Shown: piece after piece, positions 20,067-30,493 of the stretch
How the letters are laid out: each line of letters begins with the position of its first letter
Numbering within the stretch: the stretch's first letter is position 1
Assembly: GCF_048544455.1 (NCBI RefSeq)
Contig: NC_133538.1
Coordinates: forward strand, 255,612,491 to 255,676,490
Direction of reading: 5' to 3'
Length of the DNA stretch: 64,000 nucleotides
DNA from: Silene latifolia
Taxonomy: Eukaryota > Streptophyta > Magnoliopsida > Caryophyllales > Caryophyllaceae
Notes under the pieces: model-generated
The model's database searches: none
What the model was told of the DNA's origin: nothing
What the model saw: the letters and a program-made list of their open reading frames with translations, nothing else
Program-made: the position numbers and the translations under genes

Positions 20067-21668
20067 ATGGCAAGGACTAAGGGAGCAACAAAGGCAACAA
20101 AGGCACCAAAGGCTAAGGCACTCTCACAAAGGCAAAAGGCTCTTCAAACAAAGAAAGCATTGGCTATGGTGGTAGCAACACCAAACTTGGAAGTGCAACA
20201 ACAACAACAAACTTCTATGGGAGCAACAACACCTTCCACTCCGGTAATTGATCAACTTTTGCATTATCCGGAGGTAACTTTTATTTCCGATACCCATAGA
20301 AATACCTTTGTCAAGTTTGCTATGAAGTCATTACAATCCACCAAATTCATATGTGAAGATACCTTAGAAAAATTGGGTGTTCTTGAGCAAACAAAAGCCT
20401 TTTTCAATGCCATGGGGTTGAAGAAATTGTTTGAAACAAGGGAATTGACATACCCCTCCCTTACCTTGGAATTTTTAAGTTCTTTGAAAGTCACCAAAGT
20501 TGAGAATAGGGAGAATCTCGAGTTTCGTCTAGCTAATGTTAGTAGACGCACTACCTTTAGGGAATTGGGTGAAATTTTGGGTCTTAGTGATGAACCGAGT
20601 TATTTTAAGAGTTATGGAAAGTATGACCTCGAACCTCTTTGGGAGGCAATCTCCGGGAAGAAATTTGAGGATTTTCATGCGAGTCGTGCTCTTTTGGTCC
20701 ACCATCCGGGCATAAGAGTATGGCACAAGGTCGTGGGTAACACCATAATTTCTAGGAAAGATACCAACCATTTCACAAGACTTGATTTTATTCTCCTTGA
20801 ATCGGCTTTGAATATCGGAAGAGTACACACCAAGCCTTACAATTCTTTGAGGCTCTTGGTAGATAGATGGCTCAACATTGATTGTGGGAAGAAGGGCACG
20901 ACCGTTATTGTCAATGGCGGCCTAGTCACACTCCTAGCTAAGCACTTTGATCCTAACTTCAATAAGGATAACAAGTACAAAGCAAAGGAGGGTGGCCATC
21001 TTGTTGATATGCATACTATGATTCACAAGTTCAAGTGGGTTGCCCATAACCCCCTTGACAGTAAGTATGGATGGCTCACTAGTGAAGCTAGATCGTTCAC
21101 CTTGCCTTCGAAGATTTGCCGTCTAAGCGTCCACCGGACCAATTATCTACTTCCCCTTTCCAAAGAGGCCGAGTATATCATTCAACAACAAAAGGGTGAT
21201 CTTGAAATGCCCTCCTCTTCCATTGTCATACCACCTTACCCCTTTAAGTATGAAGAGTTCAAACCGGAAGGAGTTGAAGTTGGGAAAGACTATGTGACTC
21301 TACTCATGCAAGCAATACGCAAGCAAGCCAATGAAGATCGGAAAAATGCCTACTTGGCTCAATATCCACCCCTCCTACATTTAGCTAGGCAAGGACTACT
21401 TGATCCATCATGTCCTTTGCCTAGTTGGGCGGATAGAGAAGCCTTATTTCCGGGTGCATCTAGGGTCGTTTTGGGTGACAATGAGGTTGTTGGAAATGAT
21501 GAAGAAGTTGATGATAATATTGAGGAAGAAGCAAGTGAAGAAGAAAAGGATGGTGAAGATGATGATGAGGAAGATGAGGAAGAAAGTGAAGAAGCAAATG
21601 ACAAGGAAAGTGGTAATGTGACCACTTCTCATGAGGGAAGTGATGGTGATAGCATGATGGAAGATTAG
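20067..21668 (+). CDS. ATHILA ORF1-like terminal protein (intact ORF)
   Basis: 533 residues from the ATG at 20067; the in-frame codon at 20052 is TTG. The N-terminus is Lys/Ala-rich and basic (RTKGATKATKAPKAKA), like a nuclear or nucleic-acid-binding tail. The central globular region matches the family seen in element I: LHYPEVTF, ELTYPSLTLEFLSSL, TFRELGEILGLS. The C-terminal 60 residues are strongly acidic (DDEEDEEESEE). I assign it to the family annotated as Arabidopsis retrotransposon ORF-1 (ATHILA), from recognised motifs and not from a search. No signal peptide or membrane span is apparent, so the env-like role sometimes suggested for the ORF in this position is not supported here. Function unknown. 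Confidence 0.8.
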   Translation: MARTKGATKATKAPKAKALSQRQKALQTKKALAMVVATPNLEVQQQQQTSMGATTPSTPVIDQLLHYPEVTFISDTHRNTFVKFAMKSLQSTKFICEDTLEKLGVLEQTKAFFNAMGLKKLFETRELTYPSLTLEFLSSLKVTKVENRENLEFRLANVSRRTTFRELGEILGLSDEPSYFKSYGKYDLEPLWEAISGKKFEDFHASRALLVHHPGIRVWHKVVGNTIISRKDTNHFTRLDFILLESALNIGRVHTKPYNSLRLLVDRWLNIDCGKKGTTVIVNGGLVTLLAKHFDPNFNKDNKYKAKEGGHLVDMHTMIHKFKWVAHNPLDSKYGWLTSEARSFTLPSKICRLSVHRTNYLLPLSKEAEYIIQQQKGDLEMPSSSIVIPPYPFKYEEFKPEGVEVGKDYVTLLMQAIRKQANEDRKNAYLAQYPPLLHLARQGLLDPSCPLPSWADREALFPGASRVVLGDNEVVGNDEEVDDNIEEEASEEEKDGEDDDEEDEEESEEANDKESGNVTTSHEGSDGDSMMED

Positions 21669-23723
21669 CAAGCCTTGGAGACTCCTACCCTCTCATGGTT
21701 TGTCTATTTCTCTCTTTGTATTTTATTTCATTTTGATCATTGTTGAAGTAGTCCTAGTCCCATTAGAGGACTCACACCACGGTACCATTGAGGTGTTCTC
21801 ATTCTATTGTTCCCGTTTTCAAAATCCAAAATGACAAATTAGTTTCATGCATATCATAGTGTGTGCATGAACTATACCCATCCTTGGACATTAGCAATAG
21901 TGTCTCACTCGGTTTGGGGAAGTTAATGCATACACAACGGGAGGTAATCTAAATTATCCTCTCCGTCATAACAAAAACCATGCATCATGTAGTGTAGCTT
22001 AGTATAGATTGCATTTAGTATAGAAATCATGCATCATCTTTGCATAATTTCCATCATTTTGGCCATTGAGGACAATGCCCATATTAGTGTGGGGATGGGA
22101 ATTCTAACATTTAACTCTTATTCAAAAATTCAAAAAAATTGAAAAATTTCAAAAATCATAAAAATTTGAAAATTGAAAACCCAAAAACATGTTTATTTCC
22201 TTTTGTAGTCTTGTATATATTGTCTTGTATATATTGTGTTTGTTCTATCCTTGTTCACATTGATTGACTACGCCACATCCGAGACATGAGGATATTGAAG
22301 ACCGCATGGTATGATCTTTCCAATCTCCTTTTTCCTCTTTATGTTAATGACTATGTGGCTTTATTTTGATTGATGCGGTATAACAATGTGAATTTAGGAC
22401 TTGCATTTAGTTTATATGTCATATTAGTTGATAGAATCAGTTGCATTAGGATGTTTATATTAGTTGCATCATGGCATGTAGTTGCATGTTAGAAATGTTT
22501 TGAAAAATGCCTATTTAGGAACTTTGACAAGAGCAACTAAGCCATTACAAATACTTGTTCAACTTAAGACTTTGCCTACTAGAATGGTTGTAAAACACCC
22601 TAGATAGTGTCATAGTAGTGTCTTTTGACCCATGACCCAAGGCCTAGTCAAGGGTTTGCATGTGAGTCACCTATCCAACCCCGTGATGCGATGTGGACTT
22701 GGTTAACTTGTCTAGGTGACCTTGTTTGACCTTGTGGTAAGGCAACCCAAAAATATTTTCTATCAATAAGCTTGAAGTGCTCATTTCAAAGAAATTTTGT
22801 CATGTGGAAGTAATGTAATGCCAAGGAAACCTCAAATGTTATGAATTGTTGAAAGTTGAGAAAGTTAAGTTGTTTTGATGGAGGCGTACCACTTCGATGT
22901 GCTTTGGTGTGGGATCCATTTAATTGGGCCCCCATACGGTTGTGAATTCGGCCGCCCAGAGACAGAGTGACTATCACCCCGAAAAGCTATTGTCTAGAGG
23001 TTAACCGGTTGCCTAATAAGCGATTGGCGAAAGCAAAGGACACTAGCCCGGAAGGGACAAACCCCATCTTAAATTTTTGAAATGTGAAAGTGAAATGAGG
23101 ACAATTTTGAATACTAGTCATATCCACCCGTTGTGAATAAATATTTGAGCATTTCATTCCCAAAAAGCCTTTTGTCAAGCCACTTGGTCGAGCTTGGGAC
23201 GATCCATGACCTTTACTTTTGTAGAGAATTCGAGACTTGTCATGTCATATGCTATTAGCATCATAGGGATCATCATTCCACCACCATCCGATCGCTCTTG
23301 ACGAAAGCATTTGGAAATTGAGGACGAAAGTAGTCTAGTTTAACACCATTTGGAGGTGATTTAGTGCCATCCTCTTAGACTTAGTAATTTGTTGAACTAG
23401 TATTTGTGAAGGATTACATGCTCTTAAATTTGTTCCTCTTTAGTGCCTCCGCCACTTGATGAGGGAGTGGCTATTCTTTTTGTAGATGCATCCATTATGT
23501 GTTTTTGTGTGCTTAAAGTTTGGATGTGTCGCCATTTTGGCAAGACCCACCTTGCCTTGCAAGAAGGCATCCTACCTCATGGTTGTCTTGTTGTGAGTTG
23601 AAGGGGCGGAGTGAGTCCCGCTAATTGTCTCATGTCGGCTATATTATTAGGATAGGTTAGTATTGGTCCTAGTCTTTGTCACCTCTTTACTCGGGACGAG
23701 CAAAGGTTCGGTTTGGGGATATT
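21669..23723 (+). other. 3' untranslated region of element C
   Basis: No gene is seen in about 2 kb. It contains the Athila-type phrase TTGAGGACAATGCCC with GTGTGGGGATGGGA (about 22065-22100), also found in the tail of I. An AAAATTTC/AAAATTG-rich stretch follows at 22125-22190. Scattered matches to former coding DNA cannot be assigned. It ends with a purine tract (GTTTGGGGATATT, 23711-23723) that serves as the PPT directly before the 3' LTR. Confidence 0.7.
23711..23723 (+). other. Polypurine tract of element C
   Basis: GTTTGGGGATATT immediately precedes the 3' LTR start TGATGTGACC. It fits the plus-strand priming site of Athila-like elements. Confidence 0.7.
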
Positions 23724-24372
23724 TGATGTGACCATAATTGGCGCATATTTAGCCCCCGAATTAGCCTTGTTCCCATGCTTTTTAGTGCTTATTTGGGTCA
23801 TTTCTTATCTTTAGTTCTTTGTTTTGCATATTCTTTGAGATTTTGATCCCTTGGTAGGAAAGGAGTAAGAATCTTGCATTTTCATGGCAAAACGAGACTA
23901 AATTGATCGAATTCAATGACCAAGCATCAAGGAGAGACGAGATTAGAAGGCCTTTGTACATATCATAGTAGAAGAGCAATGTTGAGAAAGGATCCTTGAG
24001 TCCCCAAGGAAATCTCCAAGGAATTTATGAAGAAAAGGGAAGAAAAGAAGAAGATTTGTTGCTGACTGACAATCCGAGTGGATTGTCACCAATCCGTCCG
24101 TCCCGCAGCAGCACAATCCGAGCGGCTTTGCCACAATCCGCTCGGATTCCCCCTCCACAATCCGCCCGGATTCTAGCACAGCACGGATTGTCTTCTCCAA
24201 GCTACGAAGAAAGAAGCCCTTCTCTCAGAAAATACCGGCTCCTCCTTGCTCAACTTAAAAAGTGTAATTACTAGTTTAGCCCTTAGTTAACCCTAATGCA
24301 TCCTCCCTAATTTCCACTATAAATACCCCATTAGTCTAATTAGAGGAGCATGTTCTTCTTATCAATAATTAG
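23724..24372 (+). mobile_element. 3' LTR of element C, left part
   Basis: Matches 14324-15030 of the 5' LTR, with about 60-80 bp missing in the palindrome cluster. It is interrupted after ATTAG (24368-24372) by element D and resumes at 32763. Confidence 0.93.
24070..24190. repeat. CGNNCG palindrome cluster, 3' LTR of C
   Basis: A shortened version of the array in the 5' LTR (CAATCCGAGTGGATTG, AATCCGAGCGG, AATCCGCTCGGATT, AATCCGCCCGGATT). Most of the sequence difference between the two C LTRs is concentrated here. Confidence 0.8.
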
Positions 24373-24962
24373 TGTTCCGGGTGTAATTCCAGAGCAGTTA
24401 TATGTTACCACCCGTGCTTGTAGAATGACGTCTTTAGTTGAATCCTCCTGGCGGTCTCCTGAAATGATGAACAAACTGAGGGCTCGGCTTTGGACCGAGC
24501 GAACTCACTCCGACGCTCAAGTCAGTAACTTAGAGAGATAAGTTGTTGTTACTTGGTGAAGTGTATGTTGTAGAGAGATAAGGAAGATATTACCAGATGA
24601 ATAGTGATTCTTAGGTTAAATTGTGGATCCTTTACTCAATGAGAGTAGAGGAGTATTTATAGACTTTCACCTTTTGTCACGTAGTGGCCAAGTGGCCAAG
24701 TGGCTAGCAGGTGGAAAGACTGACCTACCCCTCCGCCGAGGGACCCATGGCAGGCCGGCGGGCCCTGTTGACTCACCGCCGAGGGGTCTTGGATATGAGT
24801 TCGCGGATGTGTGCCCCGGCTGGCTGGTTGGCCCGGCCGAGACCCATCTGTCCGGCCGGCAGGCCTCGTCGGTTAGGCTGTCTAAGCCGTTGACTTGCTG
24901 TGGACATCTTTGACCTTGCTCAATATGTTGACTGGTCAGCGGGTGCAGAATATGCCCCATCA
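24373..24962 (-). mobile_element. 3' LTR of element D (minus-strand element)
   Basis: 590 bp, TGTTCCGGGTG to GCCCCATCA as read on plus. It pairs with 32180-32762, and ATTAG flanks both outer ends. A minus-strand TATAAATA is at 24661-24654. Orientation follows from the purine tract on the minus strand at 24963-24977 and the PBS beside the other LTR. Confidence 0.93.
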
Positions 24963-24977
24963 ATTTGCCCCCAGCGT
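24963..24977 (-). other. Polypurine tract of element D
   Basis: On the minus strand the sequence reads GCTGGGGGCAAAT directly before the LTR start TGATGGGGC. This fixes the minus orientation of D. Confidence 0.75.
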
Positions 24978-25443
24978 AGTCTATGCCGTGGTATGGGCTC
25001 CGATGTATGTTGAGCGTATATTCTTGGCGCAAGACAAAATTTCTACCCCGGCTTCTTCTACCTCGGCGTGGCTCGCTTAGGCCGTACCATATCCCCCCTC
25101 CACATGGTTGTGTAATGGACATCCGATGTGGAAAAGGCAATGACGCAGCCGAGACCGGGTGGAGAGTGCGGTTGTTTCGATTGCCCCCTGGCCGGTGCTT
25201 TCTGGCTTGGTTGATCATGTGGCCGGCGGAGAAACGGATACTTAGGGATTTGTTGAGGAAGATGAACAGGCAGAGAGATATGAAGGGGCGTGTTGAAGAC
25301 GCTTGGTCACTGTTGCATTGATTGACATTCAACTGTTGCAACGATTGACATTCCGTGGTTGCATGTCCGACACGTGTCTGTTTGTTGATTGGTCGACGTT
25401 TCATGGCCGAGCCCCGATTGGTCCTTCTTCATGGGCTTTCCCC

Positions 25444-25451
25444 TATAAATA
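25444..25451 (+). promoter_or_regulatory. TATA box of D antisense gene
   Basis: TATAAATA in CCCCTATAAATAGGG, 167 bp upstream of the antisense ATG at 25618. The corresponding gene in E has its TATA 164 bp from the ATG, which supports a conserved, dedicated promoter. Confidence 0.75.
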
Positions 25452-25617
25452 GGGCAGTTAATCCCTGAAATTGGGCACCAATTTCATTTTCTCAAAAATT
25501 TTCTTTAGACTTTCAAGGGCTTCCCTTCTATTTTTCAGTGTCACTACTCCGGCTAGTACTTTTCTTCAAGGTAAACCAACAAATTTCTCTTTTTAACTTG
25601 TGAGTTTTGCTGTAAAC

Positions 25618-28175
25618 ATGTCTTCTGCTGATGCCGGAACTAGTAAACCGACGCCGGGGGGTTCCCCATCGCGTCTTGATGAGGAGGAGATGCTAGACGC
25701 CATCCCGCTAAGGTCTGGGGGCCCTAGGTCTCCTTCTCCTGAAGTTGATCCTCAAATTTTGGAGGAATGGGAGGATGATGATGATGTTGATGACGACGGA
25801 GACGATTTCGGTGATGAGGCTGAAAAGGCTCATCCTAATGAGGGGAGGCAGTACGTTATGGATCACGGCGAGGCCTATAAGGTCCGTCTTGACCGTGTCT
25901 GGACCCATAAGTTCGCCAGTTGTTCCGGCGAGACATTTTTCGAGGGCCACTTTCACTTTGGCAGGGGGTACAAAATTGTTATCCCTGAGGAGGGTCAAAG
26001 CCATCTGTTGTCCTCCACCGGCTGCAGGCGTATATATCCGGCAGACGGAGTACGGGCTCGGTTTCATTGAATGATTACGTTATGGCCAACATTAGGACCA
26101 TGAACGTCGCTGTGGCCCAGCTGCACCCGTTGGCCATTAGGACCATAGTCGGCTTTGTCTGGCTCTGTCTCTTTAAGGGGGAGGTCCCAACGGTTAATTT
26201 ATTCCGTCGGCTTCACCACCTTCGGCCGTCGTTTTCTGGTCGCGTCGGATGGTACAGCGTACAAATGGAGTCGGGTTACGTCTCCGTTGATAAGCTGTCT
26301 TCTTGCAAAGACTGGAAAGATCGGTGGGTGTACATTGAGGTGCCGGATGACTATCCGCTGCCCCGGTCCTTCCAAAGACCAAGTTAATTTGCGGTGCGAG
26401 ACTAAGGCGGAGCATGACAGATGGGTTAAACGGAAAAAGCTTAAGATGGACGCCGACAAGGTCCCTCTTAATGAGGATGAGAGGCTGGCGATGAGGCTCT
26501 TTGAGACGGATATGAGTGGGGTGTCGAAAAGATGGATCCCCCCGACACAGATCATCCTTCAGGATGAGCTGCTCTGCCATGTCGGCCTCATACCGGCCCT
26601 GGCGCAGGGTGAGTGGGGTCGGCGTGAGGCCCATCTCTGCTCTCAATGTTTCTGTTTCTTGAATTCTGACTTATTTCTTCTACTCAAACCTTGCTTTGTT
26701 TTCTTCGCAGACCACTTTGGACCGGACCTGTCTGAGGATATCCTTCAGAGGATGGGGCTGCACAAGGATAAGACCGTTGCTGATTTGCACCCTAAGGCTC
26801 TGTCCCGTGATCGCAGGACGTCGCCGAATGATCTGATGGATCATCAGCTGAAAGGCCTGAATGTGGAGGCGGCCCAGGCGAGGGTTGCTAGTAACATGCC
26901 GCGCCGAACGCGGAAAACAAAATCTTCGGCGGCGACGGCATCGACATCCGTTCCATCTTCCATCCCTTCATCCCGAAGGAGACGGTGGAGATCGTTGATA
27001 TTACCGGGGGGGACTCGTGCGGAGGGATCTCCCTTATCCGTAAAAGGAAAGAGCCCACCCATGCGCGATACATTGCTGCCTGCATCGCGCAATCTGCCGG
27101 CGAGGAGATGCGTCCTCCGAGCAAGAAGGCCAAGCATGGTACAGATACATCATGTGGCTCAGGTTTAGCCGGTTAATTAGGCGTTCCTGATGATAGGCTT
27201 TCCGATACGTCCATGTATACTGACACGGATATTTTAATTGTCTTTTTGTAGATCAACCGTCGGCAGCCGCCGTTCTCACTGTGCGGCAATTGGAGAAGCA
27301 GCCTGAGAAGGTGGGTGATAGAAATGTCGCCGTCAATCCCCTACCTCAGAAGGTTTCCCCCACCGAGCTTGTGGCAGAGGGGATGAGAATAGGCAAGAGG
27401 CTGGCGAAATGGACTCAGCTAGCCGGCTCCCACATTATGGAGCAAGAGAGGACCATGGCTGAGGCTGCCCCACAGCTCGAGCGGCTAAGGCTGGAACTCG
27501 ACGCGGCGAACAAGGAGGCTAAGAGGGCCAAGGCTGAGGCTGAAGAGGCAGTCCGTGCTGAGAGAAAACTCAGGGAGGACGCTGAAAAGGAGGTCCTTGC
27601 TGAGAGAGCCAAGGCCGAGGCTGCAGCAGCTGAAGCTGCTAAGCTGGGGGAGATGCGTGACCTCGTTCAGAAGCACGCCGACCTTTACCTTACACAGAGG
27701 AACGAATTTAGGGACTTGTTTCAGTGCCAGGGGAAGGTGGTCCGGAACAAGGATGCTATCATCGCCCAAAGGGAGGAGGACATTGAGAGACTCCAAACCG
27801 TTCTTCTCCCGAACATGTGCGCCCAATATCGGGACCTGGCCGAAGAAGCTGCCAGGGAAGTTATTTAGGAGCTCTTCCCTCTTGATGGCTCCTTTCCATG
27901 GGACAAATTTGACGAGCTGTTTGACGACAAGCTCGAAGCTAAGGAGGAAGCCGCGAAGGAAAAAGGCCAAGGAGGAGGTAAGGGTGAAGAAGGAGGAAGA
28001 GGCGGCCGCGGAGAAGGCGGCCCTTGCTGAGGAGGCTAAGGCGGCCAGGGAGGAGGCCGAGAGGATGAAGGCAGCTGAGGCTACTGAGGAAGATGAGACT
28101 GCTGAGACGGCTTTTGGGTCGCCCATTAAGGACGATGCTGCTAACGTCGCTGATGGCAAGCAGCAACAGGCATAG
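25618..28175 (+). pseudogene. Antisense aORF of element D (Tat-type, coiled-coil)
   Basis: It reads opposite to D. The ATG at 25618 is preferred over the in-frame GTG at 25600. Parts in order: an acidic N-terminus (WEDDDDVDDDGDDFGDE); a conserved helical domain (NDYVMANIRTMNVAVAQLHPLA, WKDRWVYIEVPDD, KRWIPPTQII) like that annotated as putative gypsy-type transposon protein; a probable intron at about 26608-26710 with a CTTCGCAG acceptor; a nuclear-type basic stretch; a second intron ending TTTTGTAG at 27252; then a long Ala/Glu/Lys coiled coil (27300-28175). It is broken by frameshifts near 26040-26060, 26380 and 27960 and a TAG at 27866. Same plan as the antisense gene of E. Function unknown. 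Confidence 0.78.
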
Positions 28176-28700
28176 GGAGACGGGCGGTCGTCACCAGGCT
28201 CACTCTGCGTCTCGGATAGCTTTAGCTCCTCGGGGGCCAATTATTAAGCCTTTCCTCCCTGCCATCTTTTGGCGCTTGAATGATATGTCTGTAACCTTTT
28301 GCCTTTCTTTTCCTTGTATTTTGTACAACTTTGGTAGGTTGTGTTTTGGCTTACCCTTATGGGGACGGCCGTCGTCTGCATTTCTTGTAATCTGCTGAAC
28401 ATTTTTAATAAGGGCTCGTTTCTTTTGCCTCCGGCTTGGCCGAGGTCTTTACCCCATTTTTATGAGTTTTCTTGCGCTAGTAGTTGAGCATCTTAACTGT
28501 AAACGTTTTCACTTTGCCTCTGGCTTGGCCGAGGTCTTTTCTCGTCTTCGTCTGAGTTGTCTTCTTACGTTATTAATTGAGCGCCTCTTTTGATTTCGCC
28601 TCGGCCGGGCCGAGGCAGTCTAGAGTGCGTATCTCAACTGTGTTTAACGTTCCCAAGGTACGTTGACCGCTTTTGCGAGTATCAGCTGTGCTGGTAATGA
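28176..28700. other. Spacer 3' of the D antisense gene with GGCCGAGG repeats
   Basis: No gene. Three diverged units starting with GCCTCCGGCTTGGCCGAGG-type sequence begin at about 28427, 28515 and 28597, roughly 85 bp apart. They lead into the 113-bp array. Confidence 0.6.
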
Positions 28701-29157
28701 CTGCCGTGGCGTCTACCACTTGGAGTGCTTTGCTGCGACGTCCACCTCTTGGGGTACTGCCGTAGCGTCTACTACTTGGGGTGACCGTGACGGTGCACGC
28801 TTCTTAATGATGATCTGCCGTGGCGTCTACCACTTGGAGTGATCGCTGCGACGTCCACCTCTTGGGTTGATCGCCGTAGCGTCTACTACTTGGGGTGGCT
28901 GCGACAGTGCTCGCTTCTTGATGATGACTGCCGTGGCGTCTACCACTTGGAGTGACTGCTGCGACGTCCACCTCTTGGGGTGACTGCCGTAGCGTCTACT
29001 ACTTGGGGTGACTGCGACGGTGCATGCTTCTTGATGATGCTGGATCGCCGTGGCGTCTACCACTTGGAGTGATCTGCTGCGACGTCCACCTCTTGGGGTG
29101 ATCGCCGTAGCGTCTACTACTTGGGGTGGCGCGACGGTGCTCGCTTCTTGATGATGG
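28701..29157. repeat. 28-bp monomer tandem array in 113-bp higher-order units
   Basis: Four units start at about 28701, 28815, 28928 and 29045. Each contains three similar 28-bp submonomers (GCCGTGGCGTCTACCACTTGG, then GCGACGTCCACCTCTTGG, then GCCGTAGCGTCTACTACTTGG variants) and a fourth diverged one ending GCTTCTTGATGATG. Submonomers of the same rank match across units better than neighbours do, which is the mark of a higher-order repeat. It lies in the variable region between pol and the antisense gene. Tat elements, including Retand, are known to carry tandem repeats there that can seed satellites. Confidence 0.88.
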
Positions 29158-29389
29158 TGCCGCTCTTGTCGGTGTGACGGTGTGAGCGGTGTCATTTCGA
29201 TAGTGACTATGGGGGAAATGAACACTTTCATGGAAAACTTGGACGATTCTTCATTAGATATAAACATGCGTTGGGGTGCCCACACATTTGTCTTGGGCAC
29301 CTCCGCCGCTATACAAAATTTTTCCCGAGATTGTCAGTGCCCTAATGGCTCATCAAAGGTGCACCCTCCATGTATGTCAGCCGGTGTGT

Positions 29390-29830
29390 CTCGAGGGATC
29401 GTCGGACCTGGGAATGTACTGTATCTGGAAGGACTCCAATTTGGCGGTGTAGGTTTTTACCCTTTCCGTGTATCGTACCATTCCGCCGTCTCGAGCCTCA
29501 CACTCTCCTCCTCGATTTGGCCGGCCACCAACAAAGTGAGCATGTCTTCACCACGACGTGCTCCGCCCTGGCAGCCCTAGCTAACTCGACTCCATTTATC
29601 ACCGCCTCGTATTCGGATTCGTTGTTTGAGGTCGAGAGGGTAAGTTTCAAGGCGTGCTCAAACACGTCCCCGTTTGGGCTGGTGATAAGAATGGTAGCCT
29701 CGAGCCGCTTTTGCCGTGGGGACCCGTCGGTGGTTATTTCCCATCTGCCGGGATGCGGCTCTTCTTGGTCGGTCGGGGTTCCTTCAACCATGCCGACGTC
29801 GGTATTCATCGGGTCACCCTCCCGCCGCAA
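29390..29830 (-). pseudogene. Second RNase H (aRNH) remnant of element D
   Basis: The minus strand reads GRWEITTDGSPRQKR, SNNESEYEAVINGVELA and HVVVKT, then after a small lesion TYTAKLESFQIQYIPRSD. These are the segments of the additional RNase H of Tat-lineage elements. It follows protease almost directly, so RT and the RT-linked RNase H are gone. No integrase follows on the minus strand before the tandem array. Confidence 0.8.
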
Positions 29831-30493
29831 AGATGGGCTCTTCCCCTTCCCGACTTCTTTGCCACTTTGAGGACCGCATGTTGCACCCTCGGCGGATATC
29901 GGGTGTTGACCACCTCGTCCTTCTCGTCCTTGGAGACGAGCTTATGCGCTTCCCCCCGGTCCGAGACATACATCAGTGTCAGTGCCCGGATTGACATTAC
30001 TGCATCAGCCTCGCTCAGAGTGACGCGGCCTATGAGGACGTTGTAGGCGGACGAGCCGTCAATGACTACGAACTCAGATAGGACATTCTTCGCCGCATTC
30101 CCCTCGCCGAACATCACCGGCAACTGATCGACCCTGTGGGTACCAGGCCCCGGAAAAGTCAGACAACGGATTGGTGCAGGGGCTCAAGTCTTCAACCTTC
30201 AGACCGAGGTTGAGAAAGCACTCCCTGAACATGATGTTCGTGTAGGCGCCTGTGTCAATTAGGCACCTCTTGACCAGGTGGTTGGATATGTCCAAGTGGA
30301 CTACAAGTGGGTCGCTGTGAGGGGCGATGACTCCCTCGTAGTCCTTCTTCCCAATAGTCATGTCAGGGACGTTGGAAGCGGGGACAGCTGTTTTGGGCAC
30401 AAAGTTGATGGCCTGATCTAGCTCGTTCAGGTGCCGTTTGTGCCCATGAGTGGACCCACCATTCTCGTTGCCCCCGATGACAACATGGATCAC
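29806..30493 (-). pseudogene. Protease region of element D
   Basis: Retropepsin-type segment on the minus strand with the active site CLIDTGAYTNIMF (about 30260-30220), and downstream FVVIDGSSAYNVLIGR in a second frame. A frameshift near 30130 separates them. The frame then runs into the aRNH linker, showing the RT deletion. Confidence 0.82.

Noticed and set aside
24667..25404. 245-codon minus-strand frame over the D LTR
   Set aside because: It runs through the LTR, the PPT and non-coding DNA, shows no family motif, and is partly repeated in the other LTR without conservation of the frame.
28701..29157. CRISPR-like array of 28-bp repeats
   Set aside because: Monomers are contiguous without unique spacers, the genome is a plant, and the array lies inside a retrotransposon.
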